Shown piece by piece: positions 49,343 through 60,135 of a stretch of DNA of 64,000 nt (position 1 is its first letter; each line of letters opens with the position of its first letter). Both the position numbers and the translations under genes were made by a program. Under the pieces are notes generated by a model that saw only the letters and a list, made by a program, of their open reading frames with translations, was not told the origin of the DNA and searched no databases. This DNA is from Cannabis sativa (Eukaryota > Streptophyta > Magnoliopsida > Rosales > Cannabaceae): positions 69,307,580-69,371,579 of the forward strand of contig NC_083610.1 in the NCBI RefSeq assembly GCF_029168945.1, given 5' to 3'.

Positions 49343-50698
49343 AGATGGTGGAACCTGGATTTAGCATTTTAACATTCTTTTTAATGTTATCAATTTCCTT
49401 GGTTAAAGAAATAATCTTTGACTCTTTTAAAGACAATTCAGATTCACAACATTTGAGTTTATCTTCCAACTCATTAATGTTGTTACACAAAATTTTATTA
49501 TCTTTAACCAGGGAGCGATTTTCAGCACAAGTTTCCAACCACTTACCAAACATTACCTTGTAGGATTCAACCATGGAATCCTCATCAATTTCTGACTCAT
49601 CTGATTCGGATCTGGATTCTTCCTTGTTGTCATTGATCAGGATATTGTTCAAGCAAATGCTCTTTCCTTTTTCCTGCAAATTTCTTAACAAAACACTTGT
49701 TAGGACAACTTTTTCTTTTTCATCCTCACTACTCTCAGAATCATCACTCCAAGTAACATTTAATACCTTTTTATTTTTCTTTAAGGTATTAGCACATTCA
49801 GATTGAGTGTGACCAAAACCTTCACATTCTCTGCATTTAATACCTTTTTTATTGTTAGATGAAAAAGGTTTAGAGGGAATATTACCAGAAATGTTACCTT
49901 TTGGGTTCTTTGAAAAGAACTTTTTATTTCCTGCAGATTTCATGAATTTTTGGAAATTTTTTGCCAATAGAACCATTTCATCCTCATTTTCATCATCAGA
50001 AACAATATTTTCAGAAGCATTAAAGGCAATACCTTTACTTTTCTCATTCGAGAGACTTTGCTTACCCTTTTTCTTGATTTTTTGATTCAACTCAAAGGTT
50101 CTTAAAGATCCCATGAGTTCCTCAACCTTCATTTTGCCAAAATCCTTTGCCTCTTCCATTGCAAGCAATTTTGTGTCAAACCTGTCAGGAAAAACTCGAA
50201 CAATTTTTCGTACCAAGACAGATTCATCTAGTTTTTCTCCCAAGGCAAAAAACTCATTAGAAATATCAGATAATCTTTTATAAAAATCATTTAAAGTTTC
50301 AGTATCTGACATTCTCAATTCATCAAATCTAGTTTGCAGCATGGTAAATCGTGATGTCTTTACATCAGCAATGCTTCCTTTGCAGATTCACAAGATGAGA
50401 TTAATTTAATAAAACCTTCACCAACACCATTAAAAATAGCATGTAAAGCCTTATTATTATAACCAGACAGTTTTTCATCTTCAGTGGTCCAACTGAGTTC
50501 AGATTTTACCCGAATATTACCTTTTTCATCATTTTCAGTAGGTTGAGACCAACCTGTAAGAATAGCTCTCCATGCCTTCTCATCTTGCGATTTGATGAAT
50601 GCTCTCATCCTGACCTTCCAATAAGGATAATTCGACTCATTCAATAGAGGAGGTCTAGAGATAGAACTTCCTTCTGCAAACAAAGACATCTCACACAA
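49170..50698 (-). pseudogene. Copia gag
   Basis: The start at 50698 lies ~50 bp after the PBS. The first piece (50698-50360) has SISRPPLLNESNYPYWKVRM, typical of SIRE gag. The second (50342-49170) continues with TRFDELRMSDTETLNDFYKR, a zinc knuckle CRECEGFGHTQSEC and a coiled-coil-like stretch. Between them, near 50370, some residues expected in the family are missing and the frame changes, so a small deletion is likely. At the 3' end gag overlaps pol and pol is in the +1 frame; the pol zinc knuckle comes after this shift. That could be a mutation or a programmed shift; relatives would tell. Confidence 0.88.
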
Positions 50699-50748
50699 AA
50701 TAAGTTAAATGGAATAACCTGAAGATCTCACTAAGAATTTAGTGACTT

Positions 50749-50760
50749 GCTCTGATACCA
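50749..50760 (-). promoter_or_regulatory. Primer-binding site, tRNA-iMet type
   Basis: On the minus strand TGGTATCAGAGC lies two bases after the 5' LTR. This is the standard plant Copia site complementary to the 3' end of initiator tRNA-Met. Confidence 0.93.
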
Positions 50761-50762
50761 AT

Positions 50763-51963
50763 TGAAATTCCGTATTTTAATATTCCAATTTGATTATTTA
50801 ATTAAATGATTAATTAAATGCGGAATAATAAAAATGATCGAAAACAGTTTTCTGTAGTTACAGAATGCAACTCCGTAACTCCAGAGAAACCCAAAAAAAC
50901 AAACAGTGCATAAAAGTAAAAACACACAAGATTTTTGTACGTGGTTTCAACAATCCTTTCAGATTGTTACTAGTCCACGGGGCCACGCCCAGAGATAAGA
51001 TTCATTAGATCGGTATCAAAAATACAAAGTAATTGACTTATGCATAAATAGACTCCCTCTTATTGTATGCCGCAAGCTTTATGTATTCCACCTACTAACC
51101 GAATCTTGATAAAACTCCAAGATCTTGAACTCCCTTCGATCACCTTGAAGAGTGCTTGAATCCTCCCGATTCAAGGCTTAAAGGCTATCTCCCGAAAGCC
51201 TATACAACCATCTCCCGAAGGTTGTGTGCTTGTATCCTCCCGATGCAAGACTTCAAAAGCAATCTCCCGAAAGCTTGTAAATACCCTTCTCCCGAAGGTG
51301 CACTGATGTTCTTCTTCGTTGTAGACTTGAATACAGACTGAAGACAATACAAACAATAAATAAACAGAGTAAGAGTAGAACAACTCTTCTCTACAAAACA
51401 AAGACACTCTTTTCTTATGATATGAAAGTGAATAAAAGAGTTAACATAACAAAGACACTCTTTCCTTAAGATATGAATATAATTCTAAGTGTATGAAAGA
51501 GATGCAAAACCTAGCTACTATAAGATGTATTTATAATGAATATACATCTCATAGACAGCTTACATTCGGTCTGAACAAGACCTCAACCCACTAGAAACTT
51601 CCCTAAAATAATTCTTCAATCGATCCAGAATTTCGTTTCGTACCTACGTAATCGTGGGCGATAACTACAACTTTCCTTTTATAGAAAAGGAAAGTTTAGC
51701 TCCGGTTTTCTCTTCAAGAAACCTGATCTTAGAAAATGGGAAACTCAACACAAGATCAGAATAACAGCTGGTTAGCAAAGAATCAATGTGTAATCAAAAC
51801 TTACCATATTTACCTCAATTTTCATAAATAGGAAAGCTAGACAACTTTCATTCCAAGTTTAGATATACACAAATAGGGTAACCATATTAAACACTCCAGC
51901 CGAAATACACATTAAATAATAAAATATTTTTGTCAATTAAATATGCCAAAAATGGAATTAACA
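50763..51963 (-). repeat. 5' LTR of the SIRE-like element
   Basis: 1201 bp. Its minus-strand TATAAATA is at 51538-51545, so the transcript probably starts near 51510 and the leader (51510 to 50761) includes the hairpins at 50949-50968 and 51155-51300. Differences from the 3' LTR are clustered, with several CAG/CTG-to-CG type changes near 51615-51665 and 50830-50840. Confidence 0.93.
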
Positions 51964-52272
51964 ATATACTTTATATAATTATTAATTTTTTTGATAAAAA
52001 ATAACTTTTTTGAACAAAACCAAAAAAAAAAAAAAGAGAGAAAATAACATGTAGCCATGATCCATATTAAATAATATTTCACATAAAATCTTCAAAATTA
52101 AATCACATTGCATATGAGTGTAAGCCTATCTTTTTCTCTGTTCTGTAATTGAACACGTGCCATCTCTCCATTCGAACCTTCTCTCACTCTACACTCTACA
52201 ATCTTTCAAATTCCCTGCTTAATTTGTCCTCTTCCTACCAAAACCTGACACATGTTTAGCTCTCTCTCATTT

Positions 52273-52276
<4 letters not shown>

Positions 52277-52317
<41 letters not shown>
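52277..52317 (+). repeat. (AAT)n microsatellite
   Basis: About 13 units of AAT/TAA just before MITE family A copy 2. Copy 1 also has an (AAT)n tract nearby (27312), but on the other side. Confidence 0.95.
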
Positions 52318-52318
<1 letters not shown>

Positions 52319-52319
52319 G

Positions 52320-52555
52320 TTTTTTTTTATTTTTTTTTTAATTTTTACACTCCTAAATATTTTTTTTTTTTTGTATTTTTAGAGAATTATATTTAGAAAC
52401 TTCTATTGTAACTAGCACTGTAACTTAAATCGCAACAAAAAATTGTATAGAAACTCCTGTTGCAACTAGCGCTGCAACCACTTTAGAAACCCAAACCGTA
52501 AATTTGAAAAGGAAAAAAATTAAAAAAAACAGTACATAGGATAATTCCCCTTAAA
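52320..52555. mobile_element. MITE family A, copy 2
   Basis: About 235 bp, same orientation as the copy at 26937. It contains GCAACTAGCGCTGCAACCAC and the end GGATAATTCCCCTTA. Noncoding. Confidence 0.65.
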
Positions 52556-52679
52556 ATAATTTTTTTTTTTCAGAAAATAATAATAAATTTTGAAAACTTT
52601 ATGATACACCTATGTATTTTGACATTTTAGAAAAAAAATTTACTACTTTTTTTTTTCATAATAGTATACAGTGTAATTA

Positions 52680-53047
52680 GCAGTAAATACCATTTTAAAT
52701 CTTGTATTTTATAAAAGTTACCAATTAGACCCTTTGTTTTGTTAAATGACAAAATAGACCCTGTATTTTTCAAAATGGTACAAATAAGACACTGAACTGA
52801 TTTTTTGTCAAAATAAAAATTAATAATAATCCGATCTAAATATGAGAAAATTATTTATATTTTGTGTATCTGTTTGTGTTAGAAATTGTCTTCAAGTTGA
52901 TTATATTAAAAAAAAGTTGTTAAAAATTAAACTCAGGGTCCTATTTTTACTATTTTGGAAAATACAGGGTCAATTTTGTCATTTAACAAAACAGATGGTC
53001 CAATCGGTAACTTTTGCAAAATACAGGGTCTAAAATGGTATTTGCAC
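52680..53047. mobile_element. MITE family B, copy 2, with 9-bp duplication
   Basis: A 368-bp palindromic element. The arms include ACCCTTTGTTTTGTTAAATG and its complement. The 9-bp duplication GTGTAATTA is perfect (52671-52679 and 53048-53056), typical of Mutator-type MITEs. The frame at 52842-53033 is spurious. Confidence 0.85.
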
Positions 53048-53562
53048 GTGTAATTATTTAAAACTTGTAAATTATTTACTTAAAAAAACATGTAAATTAC
53101 AAATATTTTTCCGGCTCTCTCCATTTCGCAAACAAATATTTTCTTTGTTGGCAGCGGTAGTTTATTTTTGGAGTTTTTATAAAAATATTAAATTTTGAGT
53201 AAAAAATTTACAATTTTACTGTCGCAGAGAATTTTTTTTTTTTTATAAAAATACTAGTTTTTTATAAAATAATTGTAACAGAACAATTGAAACAACAATG
53301 GACAACTAAAAAATAACCGTGAAATAACTGTAAAAATTTAACACAGTATACAGTATAAAACTTACACAATATTTTTGAAAAAAATTTCATCCCATAATTA
53401 AAAAATAAAAAAGTTAAAAATTCCAATATGTGGTGTAAAAACTCGTTTATGTTATATGGAAGAATCAAAACAATGTATTTTAAAATCACCAAGTAGATGC
53501 TGTTTCAGACCAATTTTGGTGCTGTTAAGTTGTAAAAAGTGTTTGAGGAAATATATATTTCA

Positions 53563-53964
53563 GGGTAATTTTACAATACATCTCCTTAAAAGGAAGGTAC
53601 TGATGCACTTTCTACTTGTTTCGACATCTACAAGAATTTTTTAGTCTATTTTTTTTTTCATATTCATGTATGTTATAGTTATTTAAAATATATTATAAAA
53701 TTTTAAAAAAATTGGAATAGTTTACAATATAGAAAATAATATTCAACCAGTCTATTTTACACGCGTATAAAAGAAAATAGTCACACATGCAACACACTGC
53801 TTGAACGCAATTTTGGGCGTGTTAAACTTTTCTAAATTTCTTAAATTTTTACAAAATATCTTAACAACTATATTTTACATGACCATAAAATTTGACTAAA
53901 AAATTATTTCGGATACTAAAACGGATAGAATATATATCTAAGAGGGTACATTATAAATTTTGCT
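53563..53964. mobile_element. MITE family D, copy 1
   Basis: A palindromic ~400-bp element related to 55016-55399: TTTTACAATACATCTCC at the left, ACACGCGTATAAAAGAAAAT in the middle, and a right end complementary to the left. The flanks TATATTTCA and TATATTCTA may be a decayed 9-bp duplication. Confidence 0.6.
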
Positions 53965-54107
53965 TATATTCTATCACGGTTGATTCAATAAAAAAATTAA
54001 ATATTTTATAATTATTCTATAAAAAATCCTGTAATTTTATAGAATTCTAAATATTAATTTGATGTGCTAAAAATAAAGTTCAATTGTTTATTATTCTTAT
54101 ATAAAAA

Positions 54108-54345
54108 AAGGGAGAATTACTTTATATACTATTTTTTTTTTTACTTTTTTTCAAATTTACGGTTTGGGTTTATAAAGTAGTCGCAACGCTAGTTGCAATA
54201 GGGGTTTTTATACGATTTTTTGTTGCGATTTAGGTTATAACGCTAGTTGCAATAGGGGTTTCTATATAGAATTCTGTAAAAATACAAAAAAAAAAAAAAG
54301 TTAGAAGTGTAAAAACAAAAAAAGGCCCTAAAAAAAATCACGCAT
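54108..54345. mobile_element. MITE family A, copy 3 (inverted)
   Basis: About 238 bp, opposite orientation to copies 1 and 2. It contains two direct repeats of CTAGTTGCAATAGGGGTTT about 60 bp apart. Confidence 0.65.
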
Positions 54346-55015
54346 ACAATAAAATATTTAAATTTTATTTTAATATTATAAATTATTCAAAAAAAAAAAT
54401 TTAAAATTTATAAATGGTCTTAGTAATTACAATGCACATGATAAGAAAAACAAAAAACTAAAAAGCTTATAGAGAATATATCAGAATGGTTATTTCAAGA
54501 AATGTACTTAAAATAACTTTGAAAATTTGAGAAAATTATATTGTATATCTACTTTATTTTAATTTTTATTTTATTTCTATATTCGTTAAGATATATTTAC
54601 TTTTATAGATGATGTTCACATTATACCCCTTAGGTTAATGTAAATTATATGCTAGACTTAAGTAGATAATAAAACCATATTGGGCAACTCATTCACAAAA
54701 ATAAGTAAATTTTAATGAGATATAATATAAGAATATTTTTTAATTAATAGATAAAAAAAATTACTCCTTAACTTCTCCCTATAAAATACTTACAAATTAA
54801 TACTAAAATTATTTCGCAATAATAAAAGTTTCGTTACATTTTGTCATTCCATAGGGACTTCGTTGAATCTTACATTTAACCTCAAAATATACTTATTTTA
54901 CTTTATTTGTACTGGTATATAGTAATTTTTTTTTTTTTTACATTAAGAGTATCAAAAAATTTAAAATTATTATTTTTCTTTTACCATTTCTAGGATAAAT
55001 ATTTTGGGAAAATTC

Positions 55016-55399
55016 TACAATGCATCTCTTTAAAATAGATATATTGATACTCCCTATCTGTTTTAGCATCTGAAATAATTTTTTAGTCAAATTTTTTCTT
55101 ATGGTCATGTACGTTATAACTATTTAGGACATTCTACAAAATTTTAAGAAATTTGGAAAAATTTAACATGCTGAAAATAAGGTTCAAAAAGTGTGTTGCA
55201 CGCGTGACTATTTTATTTTATACGCGTGTAAAATAGATTGTTTGAATACTTTTTTTTATATTGTAAATTATTCCGAATTTCTCAAAATTTTGTAAGATAT
55301 CTTAAATAACTATAACATAGACTATTTTTTTTTAAATGCCGAAATAAGTAAGGATGTATCAGTACACTCCTTTTAAGAGGGTGTATTGTAGAATCACCC
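55016..55399. mobile_element. MITE family D, copy 2, with 8-bp duplication
   Basis: 384 bp with inverted ends (AATTCTACAATGCATCTC and the complement of the right end). The duplication AATATTTT is at 55008-55015 and 55400-55407. Noncoding. Confidence 0.8.
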
Positions 55400-55813
55400 A
55401 ATATTTTGTTATTATAAATCAAATAAGAAATTTATTTATAATATGAGAGTATATAGATAAAGGAATATACTCCAACCAATAGCAAGCTTCATCCAATTCT
55501 AAAACATATCTAGTCAAGCCATGAGCAGCCATATTAATTGTACGCTTGACATGAACAACATGCACACTAGGAAGAAATGAGGGAAGACTAAAAATATCAA
55601 TAATTAAATCATTGAAAGATGAAATTGCAAAAAAATGGACACTTAAAGTATTAGAAACCATCAAAGCATCTCTTTAAAGCATTAGAAACCATCCAAGCAT
55701 TTGTTTTTACTTGTGAAACTTATACTTGCACTTGAAGGGATCAATTCAAACTGAGAAATATTGTCTTTGCTTCCATTTGAAAAATTACCAATGATGGGTA
55801 AAGAAAGGGAAAC

Positions 55814-56917
55814 TGAAAAACCGTGTTTTGCAAAATGTCAGTTATATATAAGAAAATATAAAACAGTAAGCGTTTGCAGAAGCAGAAAGTAATTCTGCTA
55901 CAGCAAAACAAAGCAGGCAGAATATAAAATATTAGCAGAAAAATAAATAACTTGACACAAGAGATTTATACGTGGTATCAGTGTTCTCACGAACACTCCT
56001 AGTCCACGGGGCCACGCCCAGAGAATGAAATCAATTAATAAAGTATCAAAACAAGTTTAGACTCCCTCTAAAGTATTGCCGCAATCCTTTGTAATCCACT
56101 TTATGAATCTGACTTCTTGAAACACCTTCAAGCCCGAACTCCCTTTGTCTTTGAAGTGTGAGTGCTTACTTCCTCCTAAAGTAAGGCTTTAACAAGTCTT
56201 CTCCCGAAGACCAAGTGCTTACTTCCTCCCGAAGTAAGGCTTTACCAAGTCTTCTCCCGAAGACCAATCTCTTGTTCAGTCAAGTAGTTCTTCACAACCT
56301 CTAGGACAGAGTAAGAACAGAAATAAACAACTAGAACCTAGATGAACAACTAGGTTCTCACAAAACAAAGAAACACTCTTCTCTCTAAAAGATAAATGCA
56401 AAAAATGAATAATGGAAGAGTTGATTCGAATGGCTGCTCTCTAGGCTCTATTTATAGAACATAGAAACCTTAGAGGCAGTCACAAGATCAAATCTACAGC
56501 TGTACAAAAACTTTCCTAAGAAAACACGATTTGCTACATCAGATTCGGATACTGACGCAGCAGATCAGACCATAAACGGAAAACTTGCTAAATCGGGTCC
56601 GATCCTCTATCAATGCTTGATTCCTGCCAAAAACAGATTAGATATTCTGATTGTATCAAGATACAATCGAAATCAATAAGGAAAAGGCAATAATCAAAGT
56701 TTCCCTAAAAAAGACAACTTTCCAAAAGAGAATTGCTTCTCTTTTAAGAAGTTTTCAACAAAGGAAAGTTCAGCTGAAAGTGCAACTTTCCTAACAAGGA
56801 AAAGAGCAACTACAAAACCGAATATACAAGGTAAGAAATCGGGTATGAATGCACAGCAATCTTACCATAAAAGGAAAAATTATTTTGTCAACTAACTTGC
56901 CAAAAAAGGACTTTAGA
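55814..56917 (-). mobile_element. SIRE-related solo LTR
   Basis: It shares AGTCCACGGGGCCACGCCCA and other blocks with the LTRs at 41364 and 50763, in the same orientation, but is diverged. The perfect duplication GAAAC is at 55809-55813 and 56918-56922; the 3' terminal CA is changed to GA. It carries four CTCCC-type hairpins: 56165-56185 (loop mutated), 56196-56211 (GTCTTC/GAAGAC), 56218-56238 (CTTACTTC/GAAGTAAG) and 56249-56264 (GTCTTC/GAAGAC). It also has the AGTGTTC/GAACACT hairpin at 55980-55997. No internal domain remains. Confidence 0.88.
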
Positions 56918-57454
56918 GAAACAACTACCTGAGCAGAATCATTACGAATATCTTTGGCTAAATACAGCCGCATCAACATTGAGTTTAAGACTGCCTGTAG
57001 GAGGTGACTGCCACGACATTGACAAAGCAGGGCAGGGAGAGAGAACTGATGTAGCTGTAGCAATAGAGATAGTCGGGTGGTATTTTGCCTGTGTTGATAT
57101 GAAATTGTTCATGTAGTTCACGACAAAGGAAGCAAGATTGCTTGCAAGCTTGGTGGTCTAACCATGGACCACTCAGTTTTGTTCAGTCCAAATACACCAC
57201 AATGAACAAATAATTTGCTCCATTTCATCTTTAGTGTAAAGAGACGAGATCAAAGGACAGATGAGATGTGACAGTCAGAGTCCCATGATCCGCAAAGGGA
57301 AAGATCAAAAGTTGTGCAATCCCACATCGCCTAGAAAAGGTTAAGTGTGATGATTCTGAGACTGTGTATGTGTGGGACTACACAGTTGAAGATGGCTTAC
57401 ATGGATTGATTGATACTACTTATATCAGCAAGGTGCATCTTGTATTCTAGTAGC

Positions 57455-57529
57455 CCATCACAAAAGAACTCCACGGTTAAGTGTGCTTGACTTGGGGTAA
57501 TTTCAGGATGGGTGACCTCATGGGAAGTT
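57455..57529 (+). other. 5S rRNA-like promoter block in the Cassandra LTR
   Basis: AGAACTCC.CGGTTAAGTGTGCTTG corresponds to the 5S box A region and GGATGGGTGACCTCATGGGA to box C. It is cut by the solo LTR right after GGGAAGTT, with the duplicated AAGTT as the junction. It is not an rRNA gene: the 5' half of 5S is absent and it lies within an LTR. In the 3' LTR only the box A half survives (about 59850-59880). Confidence 0.85.
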
Positions 57530-59386
57530 TGTTGGAATTATTTTACCAGGATCTAGATTTACTACCATGTATGTTGTTTAACATCCTAATATGAATTTCT
57601 AAAATAATGTAAATAAACACATATAAAGTTTAAGAAACCTTACAGAGATTGCAGAGGAATATAATGACTCCTTCTGTTCAAATCTCTAGCCCTTGATTCC
57701 TTTCTGTGGCAGAGCATTATCAAGATCTGAACCTGGATCTCTTTCTCTCCTTCTTGTTGATTGGATTCTTCACAGTCTTACATACTATGATTGAGGACCA
57801 ACTTGATGTGTGTGGGCACTTACTCAATCACTAATGGCTGAAATTATTTAGTGAAGAAAGGCTATAGGTTTCGAATTGAAGAAGGAAGAAGAAGGAAGAG
57901 GTCTCATCTAGGTTTTTAGCTTTGGAGGCATTAGTTTGGATGAAGAGACCATAGCTATCCTTTTATACAATCTTCAATAGGGTTAGGGTTGAATTATTAT
58001 GGATTAAAAAAGAATAAAATATTGGGCAAAAATAACTTGTTGGTCGTACACTTCAAAGGGCCAATCTCTAGTTACAATTTTGCCACTTTATTTCAACCAC
58101 TTATTCTTCTTTTCAATAATACCATATTTTCCAATTCAAACCTATAAATGCCAAAACTATTTATTTAATAATTAAAATAATTATCAAATAAAATTGTCAT
58201 TTATAATATTTATTAATTAGACTCCATAAAGTCTCTTAATTAACAAATAAACCCCAAAACACTATTTCTTCACAATCAAGCCATATCTTAGTGAAATATT
58301 CATAAACTAGACATAGTCTAATTTTAGAATTATAATTGATTAACTAAAATCAATTAACTGAGTCTTACAAGCAGTTTGTCTCAACTAGTATGGGGACCAT
58401 GGGCCTATATAACCGAGCTTCCAATAAGCATACCTAGAATTTACCAAGTAAATCCACTAACTTATTAATTCCTCATTGCATCCACTCATAGAACTTGGAA
58501 TTGCACTCTCAGTTACATAGAATGCTCTATATGTTCCACGATATAGATACGCTATTAATTATCCATTGTTATAATCCCAATAATTAATGATCCTCTGTAG
58601 ATGATCTACATTGCATAGGGATAAAATTACCGTTACACCCTTTCAATGTATTTTATCCTTAAAACACTTTGCCACCTATAAATGATATTTTAGTGAAATA
58701 ATATAATCACTAAAATGAGATCTCAATCATTTATCTCTATTCAGTCAAGCTCGAAGGAAATCATCGTTTCACTTCTATACCTATAGAAGCTATAGATTCC
58801 ATATCTATGTTTAGCGCTCCCACTCAATTGTATTATCATGTTCCCAAAATGTACGTATCACCCTGACCAAAAAGTAGGCTTAACTAACAAATCAAAGAAC
58901 ACGCATAACACTCTTGAGATCGAACCTAACCATGCCATGATTAAGATTATTTTATCTAGGATCAACTAGGTGATATTGAATTGAATAGATATTACGTTAA
59001 ATTTATCATATCTAATCAAAGTTCAATATCGATCCCTTCCAATGTATACTCCATACATCCGATACTGGTAAACTTTACCAATGCCCTGGAAAGGACATAA
59101 CACTTATCCAAGGTGTAAGTATACCTATCGCTGATTATCATGCAGTCTAAATCCAGTGAACTGACAAATCAGAGAATTAAACTTTTGAACATATAATCAT
59201 GATTATATTCCACTGTGCTGACAACACTATAATCATGAACAAATACATATGTTCTGGACCTAATAGAATTTATAATCATGAAATAAATCATGTGAACCAT
59301 GCAACATAAAAATGATTTCTGATCTTTATTAATTAGTAAATCTGATTATATTGAAATGGGTTTTATTTAGGACACAAAACCCAACA
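57530..59386 (-). mobile_element. Solo Copia-type LTR (copy 2) inside Cassandra 5S block
   Basis: On the minus strand it starts TGTTGGGTTTTGTGTCC at 59386 and ends at 57530. The perfect duplication AAGTT is at 57525-57529 and 59387-59391. It is the same family as 11801-14029 (e.g. the AGGCCCATGG-type segment near 58390-58410 and at 12805-12825) but without the MITE. 1857 bp, no coding sequence. A minus-strand TATA-like run lies near 57960-57967. Confidence 0.9.
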
Positions 59387-60135
59387 AAGTTTTCCTAGGA
59401 ATTGTGTGAGTGAGGACAAAGCATGCTAGAAACACTCGTGTTGGGGACAAAGCACGTTGGAAACACTCGTGTTGGTTTGTAGGGCCAATCGTCAGTCCAG
59501 ATTGTAGCCAGAGTGACATACTCATGTATAAGAGCCATAAATCTATGGAAGGTCCAATGGATGCTTGAAGCGGGGATGTTACAAAATGTTACTAGAGCCT
59601 TGACCCAGCCAAAATTGTGGTCGACGAGGACGTCGGAACCCCAAGGGGGGGTGATTGTGGCAATCAGTCCCGTGATCCGTAAGGGTAAAGACTGGAAGTT
59701 GTGCAATCCCACATCGCTTGGAGAAGGTAAAGTGTGATGATTCTGAGACTATGTAAGTATGGGACTACACAGTTGAAGATGGCTTAAATGGATTGATTAG
59801 TACTATCTATATCAATAAGGTGCATCTTATTTTCTGGTAGTCCATCACGAAAGAACTTAATAGTTAAGTGTGCTTGACTCGTGTATAAGAGCCATAAAAC
59901 TGTGGGGGAAGGCTCAATAGAGGTTTGAAGTGGTGATGTTACATGAGATGAGCGCCACCCAGCCTGAGCATATTTATAACCAAAAAGTACATGTCCTATT
60001 AATTCCCAAGCTTTATGACAAATCGAGCTAGTGGAGTCTGTGATAATTTTCCTTCAGACCAAAGATGTAGCAACTGAAAGAGCATCATGGAGGACTCGCC
60101 ACACGAAAATTTTGATTTTTTGAGGTAGACTTGCC

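Larger units (their letters stand above)
41364..51963 (-). mobile_element. SIRE-like Copia retrotransposon, complete but mutated
   Basis: LTRs at 41364-42570 and 50763-51963 are flanked by ATATA (41359-41363 and 51964-51968). Read on the minus strand the order is 5' LTR, PBS, gag, protease, integrase, RT, RNase H, a ~1.1-kb spacer, an additional ORF, PPT and 3' LTR. That order and the presence of a long ORF after pol place it with SIRE-type Copia elements. The LTRs differ at only about two dozen sites by eye, so insertion is fairly recent, yet every ORF carries at least one break. It could at most be mobilised by an intact relative. Confidence 0.92.
57267..59943 (+). mobile_element. Cassandra TRIM (5S-bearing) element, split
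   Basis: The duplication TGAGA is at 57262-57266 and 59944-59948. The 5' LTR runs 57267-57529 and 59387-59583, interrupted by a solo LTR. The interior (59584-59655) has a degenerate tRNA-Met primer site (ATGTTACTAGAGCC) and a G-rich polypurine tract (CAAGGGGGGG). The 3' LTR (59656-59943) lacks ~170 bp relative to the 5' LTR. The 5S-like block and GTGGTCGACGAGGACGTCGG interior are as I remember for Cassandra. It encodes no protein, as usual for this family. The frame at 59513-59737 is not a gene. Confidence 0.85.
55420..60135 (-). pseudogene. LINE-type zinc-finger and RNase H remnant, split by insertions
   Basis: Minus-strand coding pieces appear in order at 60135-59949, 57261-56923 and 55808-55420. 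The first reads LPQKIKIFVWRVLHDAL and [15 protein letters not shown], the reverse-transcriptase zinc-binding domain of plant LINEs. The second has GSLKLNVDAAVF, the start of the plant RNase H-like domain. The last has [20 protein letters not shown], its end. The upstream reverse transcriptase is missing. Stops and frameshifts are present. Two insertions with clean target duplications split it: a solo LTR (55814-56917) and a Cassandra element (57267-59943). The frame continues across the solo-LTR site if it and one target copy are ignored. Confidence 0.8.

Noticed and set aside
57455..57529. 5S rRNA gene
   Set aside because: Only the 3' half resembles 5S, and it lies inside a TSD-bounded Cassandra LTR.
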